A DNA stretch of 64,000 bases from WTJY01 sp045105475 (lineage in GTDB: Bacteria; Chloroflexota; Anaerolineae; Promineifilales; Promineifilaceae), in the NCBI GenBank assembly GCA_045105475.1, contig JBGCDP010000110.1, positions 10,086 through 74,085 of the forward strand, written 5' to 3'. Made by a program: the position numbers and the translations under genes. Shown here in pieces: positions 1-8,518 of this stretch; positions within the stretch are counted from its first letter, which is position 1; each line of letters starts with the position of its first letter. The notes beneath the pieces are model-generated. The model did not search any database. It saw nothing but the letters and a program-made list of their open reading frames with translations, and had not been told where the DNA came from.

Positions 1-134
1 GATGGAATTAGCCACCAATAATTACCGCTTGCTACCTCGTTCATAAAACCGTTTAGGTCAAGGCCCCAAAGTGCCCAGACCAGAAAGGCGACACTCACGA
101 GTAGTCCAATCCAGAATTTCCAATTTTTTAGCAT
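1..134 (-). CDS. Flippase-like / lysylphosphatidylglycerol synthase transmembrane-domain protein, N-terminus only
   Basis: The gene runs off the left edge; 44 codons from an ATG at 134 are visible. The peptide starts MLKNWKFWIGLLVSVAFLVW and continues with an aromatic stretch ending NYWWLIP. The pattern of a short basic start, one hydrophobic helix (about residues 8-25), an LDLNGF segment and a WWL motif before a second helix is typical of the N-terminus of the UPF0104/AglD-like flippase family, which has about eight membrane segments. These proteins sit in the inner membrane and are linked to lipid or glycan translocation. Family assignment is by resemblance only; another polytopic protein is possible. 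Confidence 0.6.
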   Translation of the reverse strand, partial: MLKNWKFWIGLLVSVAFLVWALWGLDLNGFMNEVASGNYWWLIP

Positions 135-320
135 TTAAATATTAGGGGATAGAGACAAATAATAGGAATAGAGAAGTTTCTAACAGACTGAGGATGTCAT
201 GTTCCAGCGTTGCTAATGCCTAGCCTATTTTAGCGGTTGCCAGAGAGCAGTTCAAAATTTACCGGACTAATTCACCAGAAGCTTACGCTTTTTACAAGTG
301 AAATTAACTTCGAGCTTAGG

Positions 321-1511
321 TTAATCAACTTGGCCGTTAGAGTTCAAGCTATTTTTATAAACTCGCGGAACCCGGCGGCTGATACTGGTTAAAACCTCAT
401 AAGGTATTGTTCCGCTCCATTCAGCTAAGTCTTCAACAGGAATGACATTACCATGCTCATCGGCCCCCAGCAAAGTGACTTCGTCACCGTTCCAAGCAGA
501 TTGATCCCCGATATTAATCATCGTTTGATCCATGCACACCCGGCCGATCACGGGGAACTCTTGTCCTCGAATTAATACCCTCGCCTGATTAGATAACGCG
601 CGAAAGTATCCATCACCATAACCCACAGGTAAGGTCACAACCCTAACTGGTGTATCGCTTTGCCAAGTTGATCCGTAACTAACGGGATGGCCAGGCTCAA
701 CCACCTTGAAATAAACGACCCGGGACGTCCAACGCAGCGCAGGTTTAACAGCAATCGTTTTTTCGCTTGCGGCCGATGGGTAAACTCCGTACATCAAAAT
801 ACCTGGGCGCACCATATCAAACCAACTTTCTTCAAGCTGCAGCGTGCCGCCTGAATTTGCCATATGCCGCAAGGGTGGTGGCTCTCGATTTATTTCCGCA
901 TAAATTGAAAGTATCTTTTTAAACCGATCAAGCTGCGCGAGGGAGTAACTCAAATCGGCCGTATCCGCATTAGCAAAATGAGTGTAAATTCCTTCAATCG
1001 AACAATTTTCACAAGTCAATGAGGCTTGGATCAAATCCCGTGCGTTGTAGTAATGCACCCCCAATCGTTCCATGCCGGTATCAAAAATCAGATGCACTTT
1101 GGCCGTCACACCCATCTCGCCTGCTTTTTGATTGATTTGCTCCAGCTTTTCAATCGACGGAGCTGTGATTGTTAACTGATATTGTAAATAAGCCGCAATC
1201 TGCTCTTGGACCAATCCACCAAACACAAGAATGGGTGTCTGGATGCCAGCTTCACGAAGTTCAATCGCCTCTTCCAAATAGGCAACCGAAAAGTAGGGAA
1301 TTCCGATCTGTTCAAAATACCGGCCGGTTTCGACTAGACCATGTCCATAAGCATTGGCTTTAAGCACAGCCATGACTTGACGGTCACCCACCTTCTGCTG
1401 AATTGCTTGATAGTTTTTTTTCAGCTGAGCCAAGTCAACAGTGACATGCGTCGGCCGGATTGAACTGATTTCCGATGATTTGCTAATATCTAGCGATCTA
1501 TTTCGTGACAT
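321..1511 (-). CDS. alr: Alanine racemase
   Basis: Pyridoxal-phosphate enzyme interconverting L- and D-alanine for peptidoglycan synthesis, or for D-Ala metabolism where the wall is atypical. The PLP lysine lies in the N-terminal barrel motif VLKANAYGHG (Lys51), the opposite-face catalytic tyrosine is Tyr279 in PVSYGSTW, and GMERLG (146-151) and LPVGYGDGYFR (295-304) are family hallmarks. At 396 residues it is full length, with about 20 extra N-terminal residues before the conserved THVTVDL start. The ATG at 1511 is chosen because a consensus TATAAT lies 6 nt upstream, so the message may be leaderless. It converges on the partial membrane gene to the left and diverges from the gene at 1612. 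Confidence 0.95.
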   Translation of the reverse strand: MSRNRSLDISKSSEISSIRPTHVTVDLAQLKKNYQAIQQKVGDRQVMAVLKANAYGHGLVETGRYFEQIGIPYFSVAYLEEAIELREAGIQTPILVFGGLVQEQIAAYLQYQLTITAPSIEKLEQINQKAGEMGVTAKVHLIFDTGMERLGVHYYNARDLIQASLTCENCSIEGIYTHFANADTADLSYSLAQLDRFKKILSIYAEINREPPPLRHMANSGGTLQLEESWFDMVRPGILMYGVYPSAASEKTIAVKPALRWTSRVVYFKVVEPGHPVSYGSTWQSDTPVRVVTLPVGYGDGYFRALSNQARVLIRGQEFPVIGRVCMDQTMINIGDQSAWNGDEVTLLGADEHGNVIPVEDLAEWSGTIPYEVLTSISRRVPRVYKNSLNSNGQVD

Positions 1512-1517
1512 CTTTGT

Positions 1518-1523
1518 ATTATA
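1518..1523 (-). promoter_or_regulatory. TATAAT -10 box 6 nt upstream of alr start codon
   Basis: On the minus strand TATAAT is followed by acaaag and then the alr ATG at 1511. A start site about 7 nt downstream would fall on the ATG, giving a leaderless mRNA. No clear -35 box is visible at 16-18 bp and there is no Shine-Dalgarno. Confidence 0.6.
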
Positions 1524-1611
1524 ACCTCAAAAATCCCCCTTTTTTCTTGCCAGCATGAGGAAGAATATGGAGAATACTAGGTTGAAATTATAAAGTCGGG
1601 AGAAATAATAA

Positions 1612-2325
1612 ATGTTTGAAGTCGGTGGCACTTACGAAAATCGAAATGGCGTCTATAAAGTAACTGAAATCGAAGCCGATCGCATGACCGTTAAGTATAA
1701 AGACGGCAGTGAATCTAATCTAAAAATGGGGATTCAAGAACGAATCTGGCTCAATATTGTTGCAGAACGAGAAGCTGAAAATACTCGGTCACGCAAAAAG
1801 AAAACCACAATATCAAAGGCAAACCACTATATTAAGGCAATCAGCTCAATCGCTGAAGGTCTTCTAAATCCAGCTGATATTACGATTGCAGTTACACCAA
1901 GTAGCCCGAAGAAAGCACCTGCAATTGTTGCAGGTGACCGCTTTATTTACTACAGCGTCCTTGAAAGAGGATTCTTTGCAGTAGCAACAATTACTGGCGA
2001 CCCTAAAAAAGCCAAAGCATCAGACTATCCTGAATTAAACTTTGATGAAAAGCGTATCCATATTTATCCGATTGACATCGATGCACATGCAAGTTCATAT
2101 GCTAAGATGATTTTGGCTGATGGATTTGAGCTTGATAGCCAATCAGATTACCGGGACCAACTCACGAAAGGAGAAATGTATCTCACGATTTCTGAAGATG
2201 ATTTCGAGTTATTGGCTGAATCATTAACTGAATTCCTTGAAGATGATGATGGTGATGCTGACACAGGCGATACTCAGCCTGAAGATGACACCCTAATGAT
2301 GGACGACGACGAAATCGTCGTTTAA
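1612..2325 (+). CDS. Unknown protein with PUA/EVE-like middle region and acidic tail
   Basis: 237 residues; I do not recognise a characterised family. Residues 1-50 (GGTYENRNGVYKVTEIEADR, then a basic run near 60-66) resemble small beta domains found ahead of DNA- or RNA-binding modules. Residues about 100-160, with GDRFIYY, FFAVATITGDP and RIHIYPIDID, have the rhythm of an EVE/PUA-like nucleic-acid-binding fold. The last 30 residues are strongly acidic. The start is an ATG preceded by cgggag at a good distance. Unlike most neighbours the gene contains no CGGCCG site, a weak hint of different ancestry. It is monocistronic and followed by a perfect hairpin. Confidence 0.7.
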   Translation: MFEVGGTYENRNGVYKVTEIEADRMTVKYKDGSESNLKMGIQERIWLNIVAEREAENTRSRKKKTTISKANHYIKAISSIAEGLLNPADITIAVTPSSPKKAPAIVAGDRFIYYSVLERGFFAVATITGDPKKAKASDYPELNFDEKRIHIYPIDIDAHASSYAKMILADGFELDSQSDYRDQLTKGEMYLTISEDDFELLAESLTEFLEDDDGDADTGDTQPEDDTLMMDDDEIVV

Positions 2326-2337
2326 TTTAAAACCATG

Positions 2338-2368
2338 TTTCCCATCCCTAAATAGCAGGGATGGGAAA
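2338..2368. terminator. Perfect 12-bp hairpin downstream of the 1612-2325 gene
   Basis: TTTCCCATCCCT (2338-2349) and AGGGATGGGAAA (2357-2368) pair perfectly around a 7-nt loop, 12 nt after the stop codon. There is no following T-run on either strand, so it is either a weak terminator or an RNA 3'-end stabiliser. Confidence 0.5.
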
Positions 2369-2553
2369 ACTGCACCTGTTCAAATATTAGATAATTTTGT
2401 AAAGTAACGGTATGAGAGTTCTTCTTCAACCACATTTCCCCAGTATGCCCCCCGGGGCAACTAATTTTTCTCCCCCAGTTTTTCGCGGTTAATACCCGCA
2501 GCCTATGCTCCAATAGTTTCAAATTTTAATCTACCGTTGGGCCTAATATTATT

Positions 2554-4350
2554 ATGCCCTCCACTAAAAACGTTATGTCTGAATACATTCTAGTAAACGT
2601 CGCATGGCCGTATGCCAATGCTGATATTCATCAAGGAAATGTAACCGGTTCCTATTTACCGGCCGATATTTTTGCACGCTACCATCGTCTCAAAGGCAAC
2701 CATGTGCTCATGGTTTCCGGCTCTGACAGCCATGGAACCCCTGTAACTGTCAAAGCTGATGAGATGGGGTTGAGCGTCACTGAAGTGTTCGAACACTATC
2801 ACGAACGCTTTTTAGAAGTCTTTTCAGGGATGGGATTGAGCTATGATCTTTTTACCCATACAGATACGGAAAACCATCATAAAGTCAGCCAAGACATCTT
2901 CTTAAAGCTCAGAGAAAATGAGTACTTGTACACCAAGGTGACTAAACAGATGTACTCACCCGCCGCTGGCAAATTTCTACCAGACCGCTATGTAGAAGGT
3001 GAATGCCCCAACTGTGGCTTTGAGCGCGCCCGTGGTGATCAATGCGACAACTGCAATACGTTATTCGAAAGTGCAGCCGAGCTTGTTAACCCGCACAGCA
3101 AAATCGATGATTCTGATCTTGAAATGCGTGACACAGAGCATTTTTTTATCGACTTACCAGCCCTTGCTAAAAATGGGTTAGAAGAGTGGATCAAGTCAGA
3201 AGATAAGGCCCATTGGCGGCCGCATGTGCTCAACTTCACAAAAAGCTGGATTTTGGACGAAGGCTTAATCGGCCGAGCGGTTACCCGCGACATGGATTGG
3301 GGTGTTCAAATTCCGGTAGAAGGGTTCGAAACAAAAGTCTTTTACGTCTGGTTTGAAGCGGTTATCGGCTATCTGTCAGCCAGCATCGAATGGGCTAAAA
3401 ATAGCGGAGACCCAGATGCATGGAAAAATTGGTGGTACGGTGAAAATGCCCGTAGCTACTACTTTATCGGGAAAGATAACATCCCATTCCATAGCATCTT
3501 CTGGCCTGCCCAACTATTGGGAACAAAAGGTCTATACGACAATGACAAAGCACTTAATCTGCCTCATGATGTCCCAGCCAATCAGTTCATGAACATGGAA
3601 GGGCGTAAAATTAGCGGTAGCCAAAATTGGGGGGTTTGGATGATTGATGCACTTGACAGGCATGATCCTGACCCGTTGCGCTACTACCTAACGGCCGTTA
3701 TGCCTGAAACCCGCGATAGCGACTGGACTTGGGAAGGATATGTCACTCGGAACAATAAGGAACTTGTTGCTAACTGGGGAAATTTGGCCAATCGTACTTT
3801 AAAGATGATTGGAAAATACTTTGATGGCGTTGTGCCTGATCCCGGAACTTTGGATGAGCGGGATATTACGCTATTAGCCGCTATCGACAACGGCTTTGAT
3901 ACGGTCGGTGACTTTTACAACAAAGCTGAGTTCCGCAATGCCTTAGGTGAAGCGATGAGGCTTTCAACATTGGTTAATCAATATCTGGATGAAACAGCAC
4001 CATGGAAAACGGCTAAGACCGACATGGCTCTGACTCAGAAATCGCTTTATACAGTGTTGCAAGCCATCAGCGGTTTAAAAACGCTGTTCGCGCCGGTTTT
4101 GCCGTTTACAGGCCAGGTGTTGCACGAACTGTTAGGTGAAGACGGTCAGCTTTTCGGTGAGCAAAAAGTGGTCGAATACCAAGAAGAAGGCAAAAGCCAT
4201 AAAGGTATGACTTACGATGGTTCGGCCGCTATTGGCACGTGGGCCAGGTCAGAAATCCCGGTCGGCCGACAGCTGCCACCCGCCAAACCGCTGTTTAAGA
4301 AATTAGACACGGCCGTGATTGAAGAAGAACTTGCACTATTAGGCGAATAA
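2554..4350 (+). CDS. metG: Methionyl-tRNA synthetase
   Basis: Class I synthetase charging tRNA-Met. The HIGH-box equivalent is PYANADIHQGN (19-29), the four-cysteine zinc knuckle is CPNC...CDNC (about 150-168), and the KMSKS equivalent is GRKISGS (about 350-356). The C-terminal anticodon-binding helical domain follows. At 598 residues it ends without the EMAPII-like tRNA-binding extension found in longer homologues. An ATG at 2575 (MSEYILVNVAW) is an equally plausible start because conservation begins there and neither ATG has a clear ribosome-binding site; TATTAT just before 2554 may be the -10 box. A bidirectional terminator follows immediately. Confidence 0.95.
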   Translation: MPSTKNVMSEYILVNVAWPYANADIHQGNVTGSYLPADIFARYHRLKGNHVLMVSGSDSHGTPVTVKADEMGLSVTEVFEHYHERFLEVFSGMGLSYDLFTHTDTENHHKVSQDIFLKLRENEYLYTKVTKQMYSPAAGKFLPDRYVEGECPNCGFERARGDQCDNCNTLFESAAELVNPHSKIDDSDLEMRDTEHFFIDLPALAKNGLEEWIKSEDKAHWRPHVLNFTKSWILDEGLIGRAVTRDMDWGVQIPVEGFETKVFYVWFEAVIGYLSASIEWAKNSGDPDAWKNWWYGENARSYYFIGKDNIPFHSIFWPAQLLGTKGLYDNDKALNLPHDVPANQFMNMEGRKISGSQNWGVWMIDALDRHDPDPLRYYLTAVMPETRDSDWTWEGYVTRNNKELVANWGNLANRTLKMIGKYFDGVVPDPGTLDERDITLLAAIDNGFDTVGDFYNKAEFRNALGEAMRLSTLVNQYLDETAPWKTAKTDMALTQKSLYTVLQAISGLKTLFAPVLPFTGQVLHELLGEDGQLFGEQKVVEYQEEGKSHKGMTYDGSAAIGTWARSEIPVGRQLPPAKPLFKKLDTAVIEEELALLGE

Positions 4351-4389
4351 AAAAAACGACCTAGTTCTTATGAGGGCTAGGTCGTTTTT
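4351..4389. terminator. Bidirectional intrinsic terminator (metG / glycan operon)
   Basis: aaaaaacgacctag (4351-4364) pairs with ctaggtcgttttt (4377-4389) around a 12-nt loop. There are A/T tracts on both sides, so it can end transcription of metG from the left and of the 14-gene minus-strand run from the right. Confidence 0.9.
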
Positions 4390-4390
4390 G

Positions 4391-5506
4391 TTAAAATCGG
4401 TGCTTTAAACTACGCTTTAATTTAGGGACCAACTCATCCGGTTCTCCCAGTTGCCAGCGAGCCATCATATAACCGGGGAAAGCCATCAAGCGCCCCCAAG
4501 CATTTAGATCATACGGCAAGTTTTGTCGATAGCCCCCCCACACTCTACGGAACCTACGCCAAAATCCATTTTGTTTTTCCTCAGCTTCCGCCAGCATCTT
4601 ATTCATTTGAAGCGTGGCAGCTCCAGTCGGCCGGACCAGAGGCTCTTCAAGCTGAGTAGGAAAGAGATCATAGACAATTTCAAATCCTTCATACACAAAT
4701 GGATGAACGCGAGCTTGAGCCAGTTTGCCTTCCAAAAGGTGAACGTTAATTGGCTTCAACTCTAAACGAGATTGAACAATCAGAGCAAGGTTCGCAACCA
4801 GTGAAAACTGCGTTTCCTCTTTTGCTTGTTCGGCAGCTGACAGCTCTGAAAAACGCTCACAATATTGAACCAAACAATCAATTTTAGGCGGCAAATAAAT
4901 CGGGAGTTCAGGCAGAAAGTCTGGATTGATCTGTTTCCAGTCGCGGCTGCCTTCTTGACGCGGCTTTTCCCAAGACAGTTCGACATACAAGTCGTTCTTC
5001 TTTTTATGCACAAGGATAGAACGTTGCCAAGCTAAGTATCCCGGCATCCAACGATCGCTTAGATCGATATCAGTCTCCCAGCCAGCTTCTTTTACGGCCG
5101 CCACTGCTGCCAAAGCCTGATCCGGCTGAATGAAGAGGCGAGTCGGCTTGTCTCTATCAAACTGGAAGTCATTGTTCAACAGAGTGATCGCTAAAGCGGC
5201 ATCAACTCCGGGAACGATACTGGCCTTCTTAAGCTCTTGCAGTAATGGCTCATACTCATACAAAGTTTTCTGGTTCAGAAACCAATTTTTGCGTGCAACG
5301 CCTGCAAACTTATTCATCAGCTGATGAATTCCAACTCGATGCTTTAAATTTCGTTGAAGCTGAGCCAATAGCCGAAAAGTGACAGGATCAGGATCACCGT
5401 CCCAATCAACTAATGGATGCCACTCTCGCCATGCGTCAATTGCCCGATCATCTTCGATAAATGCGGCTTGCAACAACAGCCTATGTGCTTGTGTCAATTC
5501 CATCAC
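4391..5506 (-). CDS. Nucleotidyltransferase-like protein (NTP_transf_5 type), active-site motifs degenerate
   Basis: 371 residues with the overall layout of the uncharacterised NTP_transf_5 family: a helical N-terminus, a central alpha/beta part around 92-150 and a helical C-terminus. The second NTase of the cluster (17048-18190) has the expected VKG and GDVD motifs. Here the equivalent stretch reads ASIVPGVDAALAI followed by PTRLFIQPDQ, with no K-G pair and no D-x-D, so I infer a non-catalytic or altered paralogue. The start ATGATG overlaps the stop of the ABC exporter by 4 bp, so the two are translationally coupled. It is the last gene of the operon, one base from the terminator. Confidence 0.7.
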   Translation of the reverse strand: MMELTQAHRLLLQAAFIEDDRAIDAWREWHPLVDWDGDPDPVTFRLLAQLQRNLKHRVGIHQLMNKFAGVARKNWFLNQKTLYEYEPLLQELKKASIVPGVDAALAITLLNNDFQFDRDKPTRLFIQPDQALAAVAAVKEAGWETDIDLSDRWMPGYLAWQRSILVHKKKNDLYVELSWEKPRQEGSRDWKQINPDFLPELPIYLPPKIDCLVQYCERFSELSAAEQAKEETQFSLVANLALIVQSRLELKPINVHLLEGKLAQARVHPFVYEGFEIVYDLFPTQLEEPLVRPTGAATLQMNKMLAEAEEKQNGFWRRFRRVWGGYRQNLPYDLNAWGRLMAFPGYMMARWQLGEPDELVPKLKRSLKHRF

Positions 5507-7338
5507 GTTGCCATCTCCTTTGCCCCCAATTTGACATTAGCAGAGTCCATTTGCTCATGGTGCAGGTTATACAAGCGTGCATACAGCTTCCCGGCCGCCA
5601 TTAGCTCATGATGTGTGCCGTTTTCAACAATCTCGCCCTCGTCTAATACAAGGATACGATCTGCCATTTGAACAGTTGAAAATCGATGTGAAATTAAAAT
5701 AGTAGTCCTGTTTTCAGCCATCTGCTGAAAGCGTTTAAATAAACGATACTCAGTTTGTACATCTAAGCTGGCGGTTGGTTCGTCAAGCACCAAAATAGCC
5801 GCGTCACGCGTCATCGCTCGGGCAATCGCCATTTGCTGCCACTGCCCGCCTGAAAGGTCAAGATGCCCGAAATTACGGCCGAGCATCGTATCGTATTTTT
5901 CAGGAAAACTGTTGACTAAGTCAGATACGCCAAATTTTTGCGCCATTTCCTGAGTTAACGGCCGATTGTCCAGCAGAGATTCCCAATCACCGAAAGCGAT
6001 ATTGTCGGCGGCCGTTGCCGCATAACGGCCGAACTGTTGAAAGACAAACGCGATTTGACGCCGCAGATGCTTTAGCTTTAACGCTCTAATCGGATGACCA
6101 TCGACAAATATCTCACCCGATGAAGGGTCATAGAACCGGGCAATCAACTTGGCAATCGTCGTTTTGCCAGCACCATTTGAACCTACGACGGCCACCGTTT
6201 CTCCCGGCCTGATTTTAAAAGACACATCTGACAAAATCAGCTTCTCTGTACCAGGATAAGCAAATGAGACATTGCGAAACTCAATCTCACCCTGGCTTGA
6301 CTCCGGCATTAACGTACCGTCAGCAATCAGCTCGGGATTAACATCAAAATAAGTACGTAAATTACGAATATGCAAGGTCTCCCAGCGAAAGCTCGAAACA
6401 AGCGAGACAAGCCCTTCAAGCTGACCACGCAAACGGGTTGCAGCAGCACCATAAATCGCAATGTCGCCGATAGTAAGCTCACCTTCGATAACTGAAAATG
6501 TCGCACGGGTTAATGCATAGTAAACACTCGCAATCGACAAAACGGCAAAAATCGAAATCCCACTAAATGTAATCCACTGAAATTTTTTCTCGAGCTGCCG
6601 AAAATCTTGTAGCAGGGTTTGTGACCGGCTGATAAAAATAGGGGCGAGATTATAAAGCTTAATTTCAGCCGCTAGCGACTCTTGATTCAAAATAAAACCG
6701 TAGTAACTTAACCAACGCCTATTTTCAATACGAGAATCGGTCTCTTCGAATTTACGCTTCGACAACCACCATTGAAACCACAGATAGGGCAACCCGATGG
6801 GGATCAGTAAAAATACAATCACCGGCTCAATCACAAACAGAATAACGAGCAGAGAACCGATCTGAAAAAGTTTATATAAAAAGCCAAAGAGGACTTCAAG
6901 CAGGTTGGCCAGATGTTGAGCAGGCTGTTGCTTAGCCCGTTGCAGCGTATCTTTAAATTTCGGGTCTTCAAAATAGGCGTAGTCTAAAGCTCCGTTGTGC
7001 TTAAATATATCTAGCTGAAGCTGATAGTTAAGCTCAGTACGGTATTGCTGAGTAATCAACCGTTGCCCAGCTTCTCCTAAAACCAAAGCGAGGGCGGTTA
7101 CAAAACCGATTGTCAGCCACAAAGAAATTAAATCTGAATTTCCAGCACCTGAAACGAGACCATTAGACACTTCGTTAATCAAACCACGTACAGCGAGCGC
7201 TGCCCCGGCCGGAAGTAAGCTTGTCACCAATGTCACAACAAAGAATGCAACAAACAGCACTTTGTTGATTCGCCAGCAAATCGTCAGCACCCAACGAAGC
7301 AGATCGATCATCTCAGCGAAATTTTTGCGTTTATCCAT
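5503..7338 (-). CDS. ABC exporter, fused membrane and ATPase domains (MsbA/multidrug type)
   Basis: Half-transporter of 611 residues. The membrane domain with about six helices covers roughly residues 20-300, followed by one nucleotide-binding domain with Walker A GSNGAGKTT (386-394), signature LDLSGGQ and Walker B AAILVLDEPTASLD. It should homodimerise in the inner membrane and flip or export an amphipathic product. There is no C39 peptidase domain, so it would not trim a leader peptide. A TTG codon at 7371 would extend it by 11 residues, but the ATG at 7338 is preferred: it overlaps the upstream stop by 8 bp and starts just before the first helix. Context suggests export of the glycosylated or sulfated cluster product. 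Confidence 0.9.
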   Translation of the reverse strand: MDKRKNFAEMIDLLRWVLTICWRINKVLFVAFFVVTLVTSLLPAGAALAVRGLINEVSNGLVSGAGNSDLISLWLTIGFVTALALVLGEAGQRLITQQYRTELNYQLQLDIFKHNGALDYAYFEDPKFKDTLQRAKQQPAQHLANLLEVLFGFLYKLFQIGSLLVILFVIEPVIVFLLIPIGLPYLWFQWWLSKRKFEETDSRIENRRWLSYYGFILNQESLAAEIKLYNLAPIFISRSQTLLQDFRQLEKKFQWITFSGISIFAVLSIASVYYALTRATFSVIEGELTIGDIAIYGAAATRLRGQLEGLVSLVSSFRWETLHIRNLRTYFDVNPELIADGTLMPESSQGEIEFRNVSFAYPGTEKLILSDVSFKIRPGETVAVVGSNGAGKTTIAKLIARFYDPSSGEIFVDGHPIRALKLKHLRRQIAFVFQQFGRYAATAADNIAFGDWESLLDNRPLTQEMAQKFGVSDLVNSFPEKYDTMLGRNFGHLDLSGGQWQQMAIARAMTRDAAILVLDEPTASLDVQTEYRLFKRFQQMAENRTTILISHRFSTVQMADRILVLDEGEIVENGTHHELMAAGKLYARLYNLHHEQMDSANVKLGAKEMAT

Positions 7339-8518
7339 AAACAAATGTGGTTCGCCGTTTTTGCCTGGCAACCAAGGCAGCTACCAGCGTCAAGTAATTA
7401 TTGATCATCGTATCCAACCGAAAATATTGCTCTGCCCGTTTATGTGCCGCGTCACCCGTTTCTGTACGCAACTGCTCACTTTCCGCCAACCAGCTAATCG
7501 TGCGGCTTAACACAGGGGCAATTGGCCCCCAGATCGGATCTGGTAATAAAAATCCGGCTTCGTCAATCGCTTCTGGCGTACCGCTCACGGCCGTGGCGAC
7601 GACGGGCAACCCTTTTGCCATCGCTTCCATAACCGCTAAAGGCATCCCTTCAAACTGAGACGGCAACACAAAAATGTCAGCACTATCCAACAAATCAGGG
7701 ACATCTTGCCGTGCGCCTAAAAAGTGAACCTGATTTTCCATACGCAGAATTTTGACCATACGCCGAAGTTTTTCTTCCATGAACCCTTCGCCGACCCAAA
7801 CAAAATGGAGTTTGTCCCAACAGCTTGATTTGCGTAGCTCAAGCAACGCATCCATCTGATATTGGTACCCTTTACTGAGTTCTAAACGGGCAACCGTTAG
7901 CGATACAATCGCATCGGCCGGAATGTCTAGCTCTTGGCGAATTCGTTGGCGAATTTCAGGTTGTGGAGGTTTGAAATATTCGGGTGGGCGACCGTTATAA
8001 ATAACTGTGCCACGGTCAAGCGGCAGGCCAAACATCCCATTTAACAGATCAAGATTCGCCTGTGAAACGGAGATAACGGCTTGGGCATGACTATAAACTT
8101 CCGGCAGTTCGGGCAGCCATTCAGCATAATCTTTGGCCCAATCAGGGTTAACACAGTGGACAACCACCAAATACGGTATACCTAACTCAATCGCAACTTG
8201 CTTTGCTTTTAAATTGGCAAAAGGGCAACTATCGCTAAATAAAATAAGATCAGGCATTTCGGCCGACAATAACCGACGGGGTTCATCCCAATCGATCAAA
8301 GTATTGGCCGGCCGGCTCAAATCATAAATATCATCGGGTTCAAGCCAAGAATGTTGAATACCCAAATTTTCCCGTTCATCGATTAGATGATGATCGGCAA
8401 TCGGTTGTACAAACGTTGTTTTGTATCCGACGTTGACGAAGGCGCAGGCTAAAATATGGTTACACTGTTCAGCTCCGTAAATACCGGGCCGGTCAGTGTA
8501 CAAAAGGATGTGGTTCAT
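7331..8518 (-). CDS. Glycosyltransferase family 4 (GT-B fold)
   Basis: 395 residues, with the N-terminal acceptor domain starting MNHILLYTDRPGIYGAEQ (GAEQ replaces the common GGxE loop). The C-terminal donor domain contains FEGMPLAVMEAMAKGLPVVA, which carries the retaining GT4 E-x7-E motif. It should transfer a sugar from a nucleotide donor onto the cluster glycan at the cytoplasmic face. The ATG at 8518 has a good GGAG five bases upstream and overlaps the previous stop as ATGA. Specificity cannot be read from sequence. Confidence 0.9.
   Translation of the reverse strand: MNHILLYTDRPGIYGAEQCNHILACAFVNVGYKTTFVQPIADHHLIDERENLGIQHSWLEPDDIYDLSRPANTLIDWDEPRRLLSAEMPDLILFSDSCPFANLKAKQVAIELGIPYLVVVHCVNPDWAKDYAEWLPELPEVYSHAQAVISVSQANLDLLNGMFGLPLDRGTVIYNGRPPEYFKPPQPEIRQRIRQELDIPADAIVSLTVARLELSKGYQYQMDALLELRKSSCWDKLHFVWVGEGFMEEKLRRMVKILRMENQVHFLGARQDVPDLLDSADIFVLPSQFEGMPLAVMEAMAKGLPVVATAVSGTPEAIDEAGFLLPDPIWGPIAPVLSRTISWLAESEQLRTETGDAAHKRAEQYFRLDTMINNYLTLVAALVARQKRRTTFVYG

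Noticed and set aside
2322..2522. 66-codon minus-strand frame between 1612-2325 and metG
   Set aside because: Overlaps the hairpin and has no ribosome-binding site or recognisable motif.
2390..2553. T-box riboswitch before metG
   Set aside because: No AGGGTGGNACCGCG antiterminator word or terminator hairpin next to the start.
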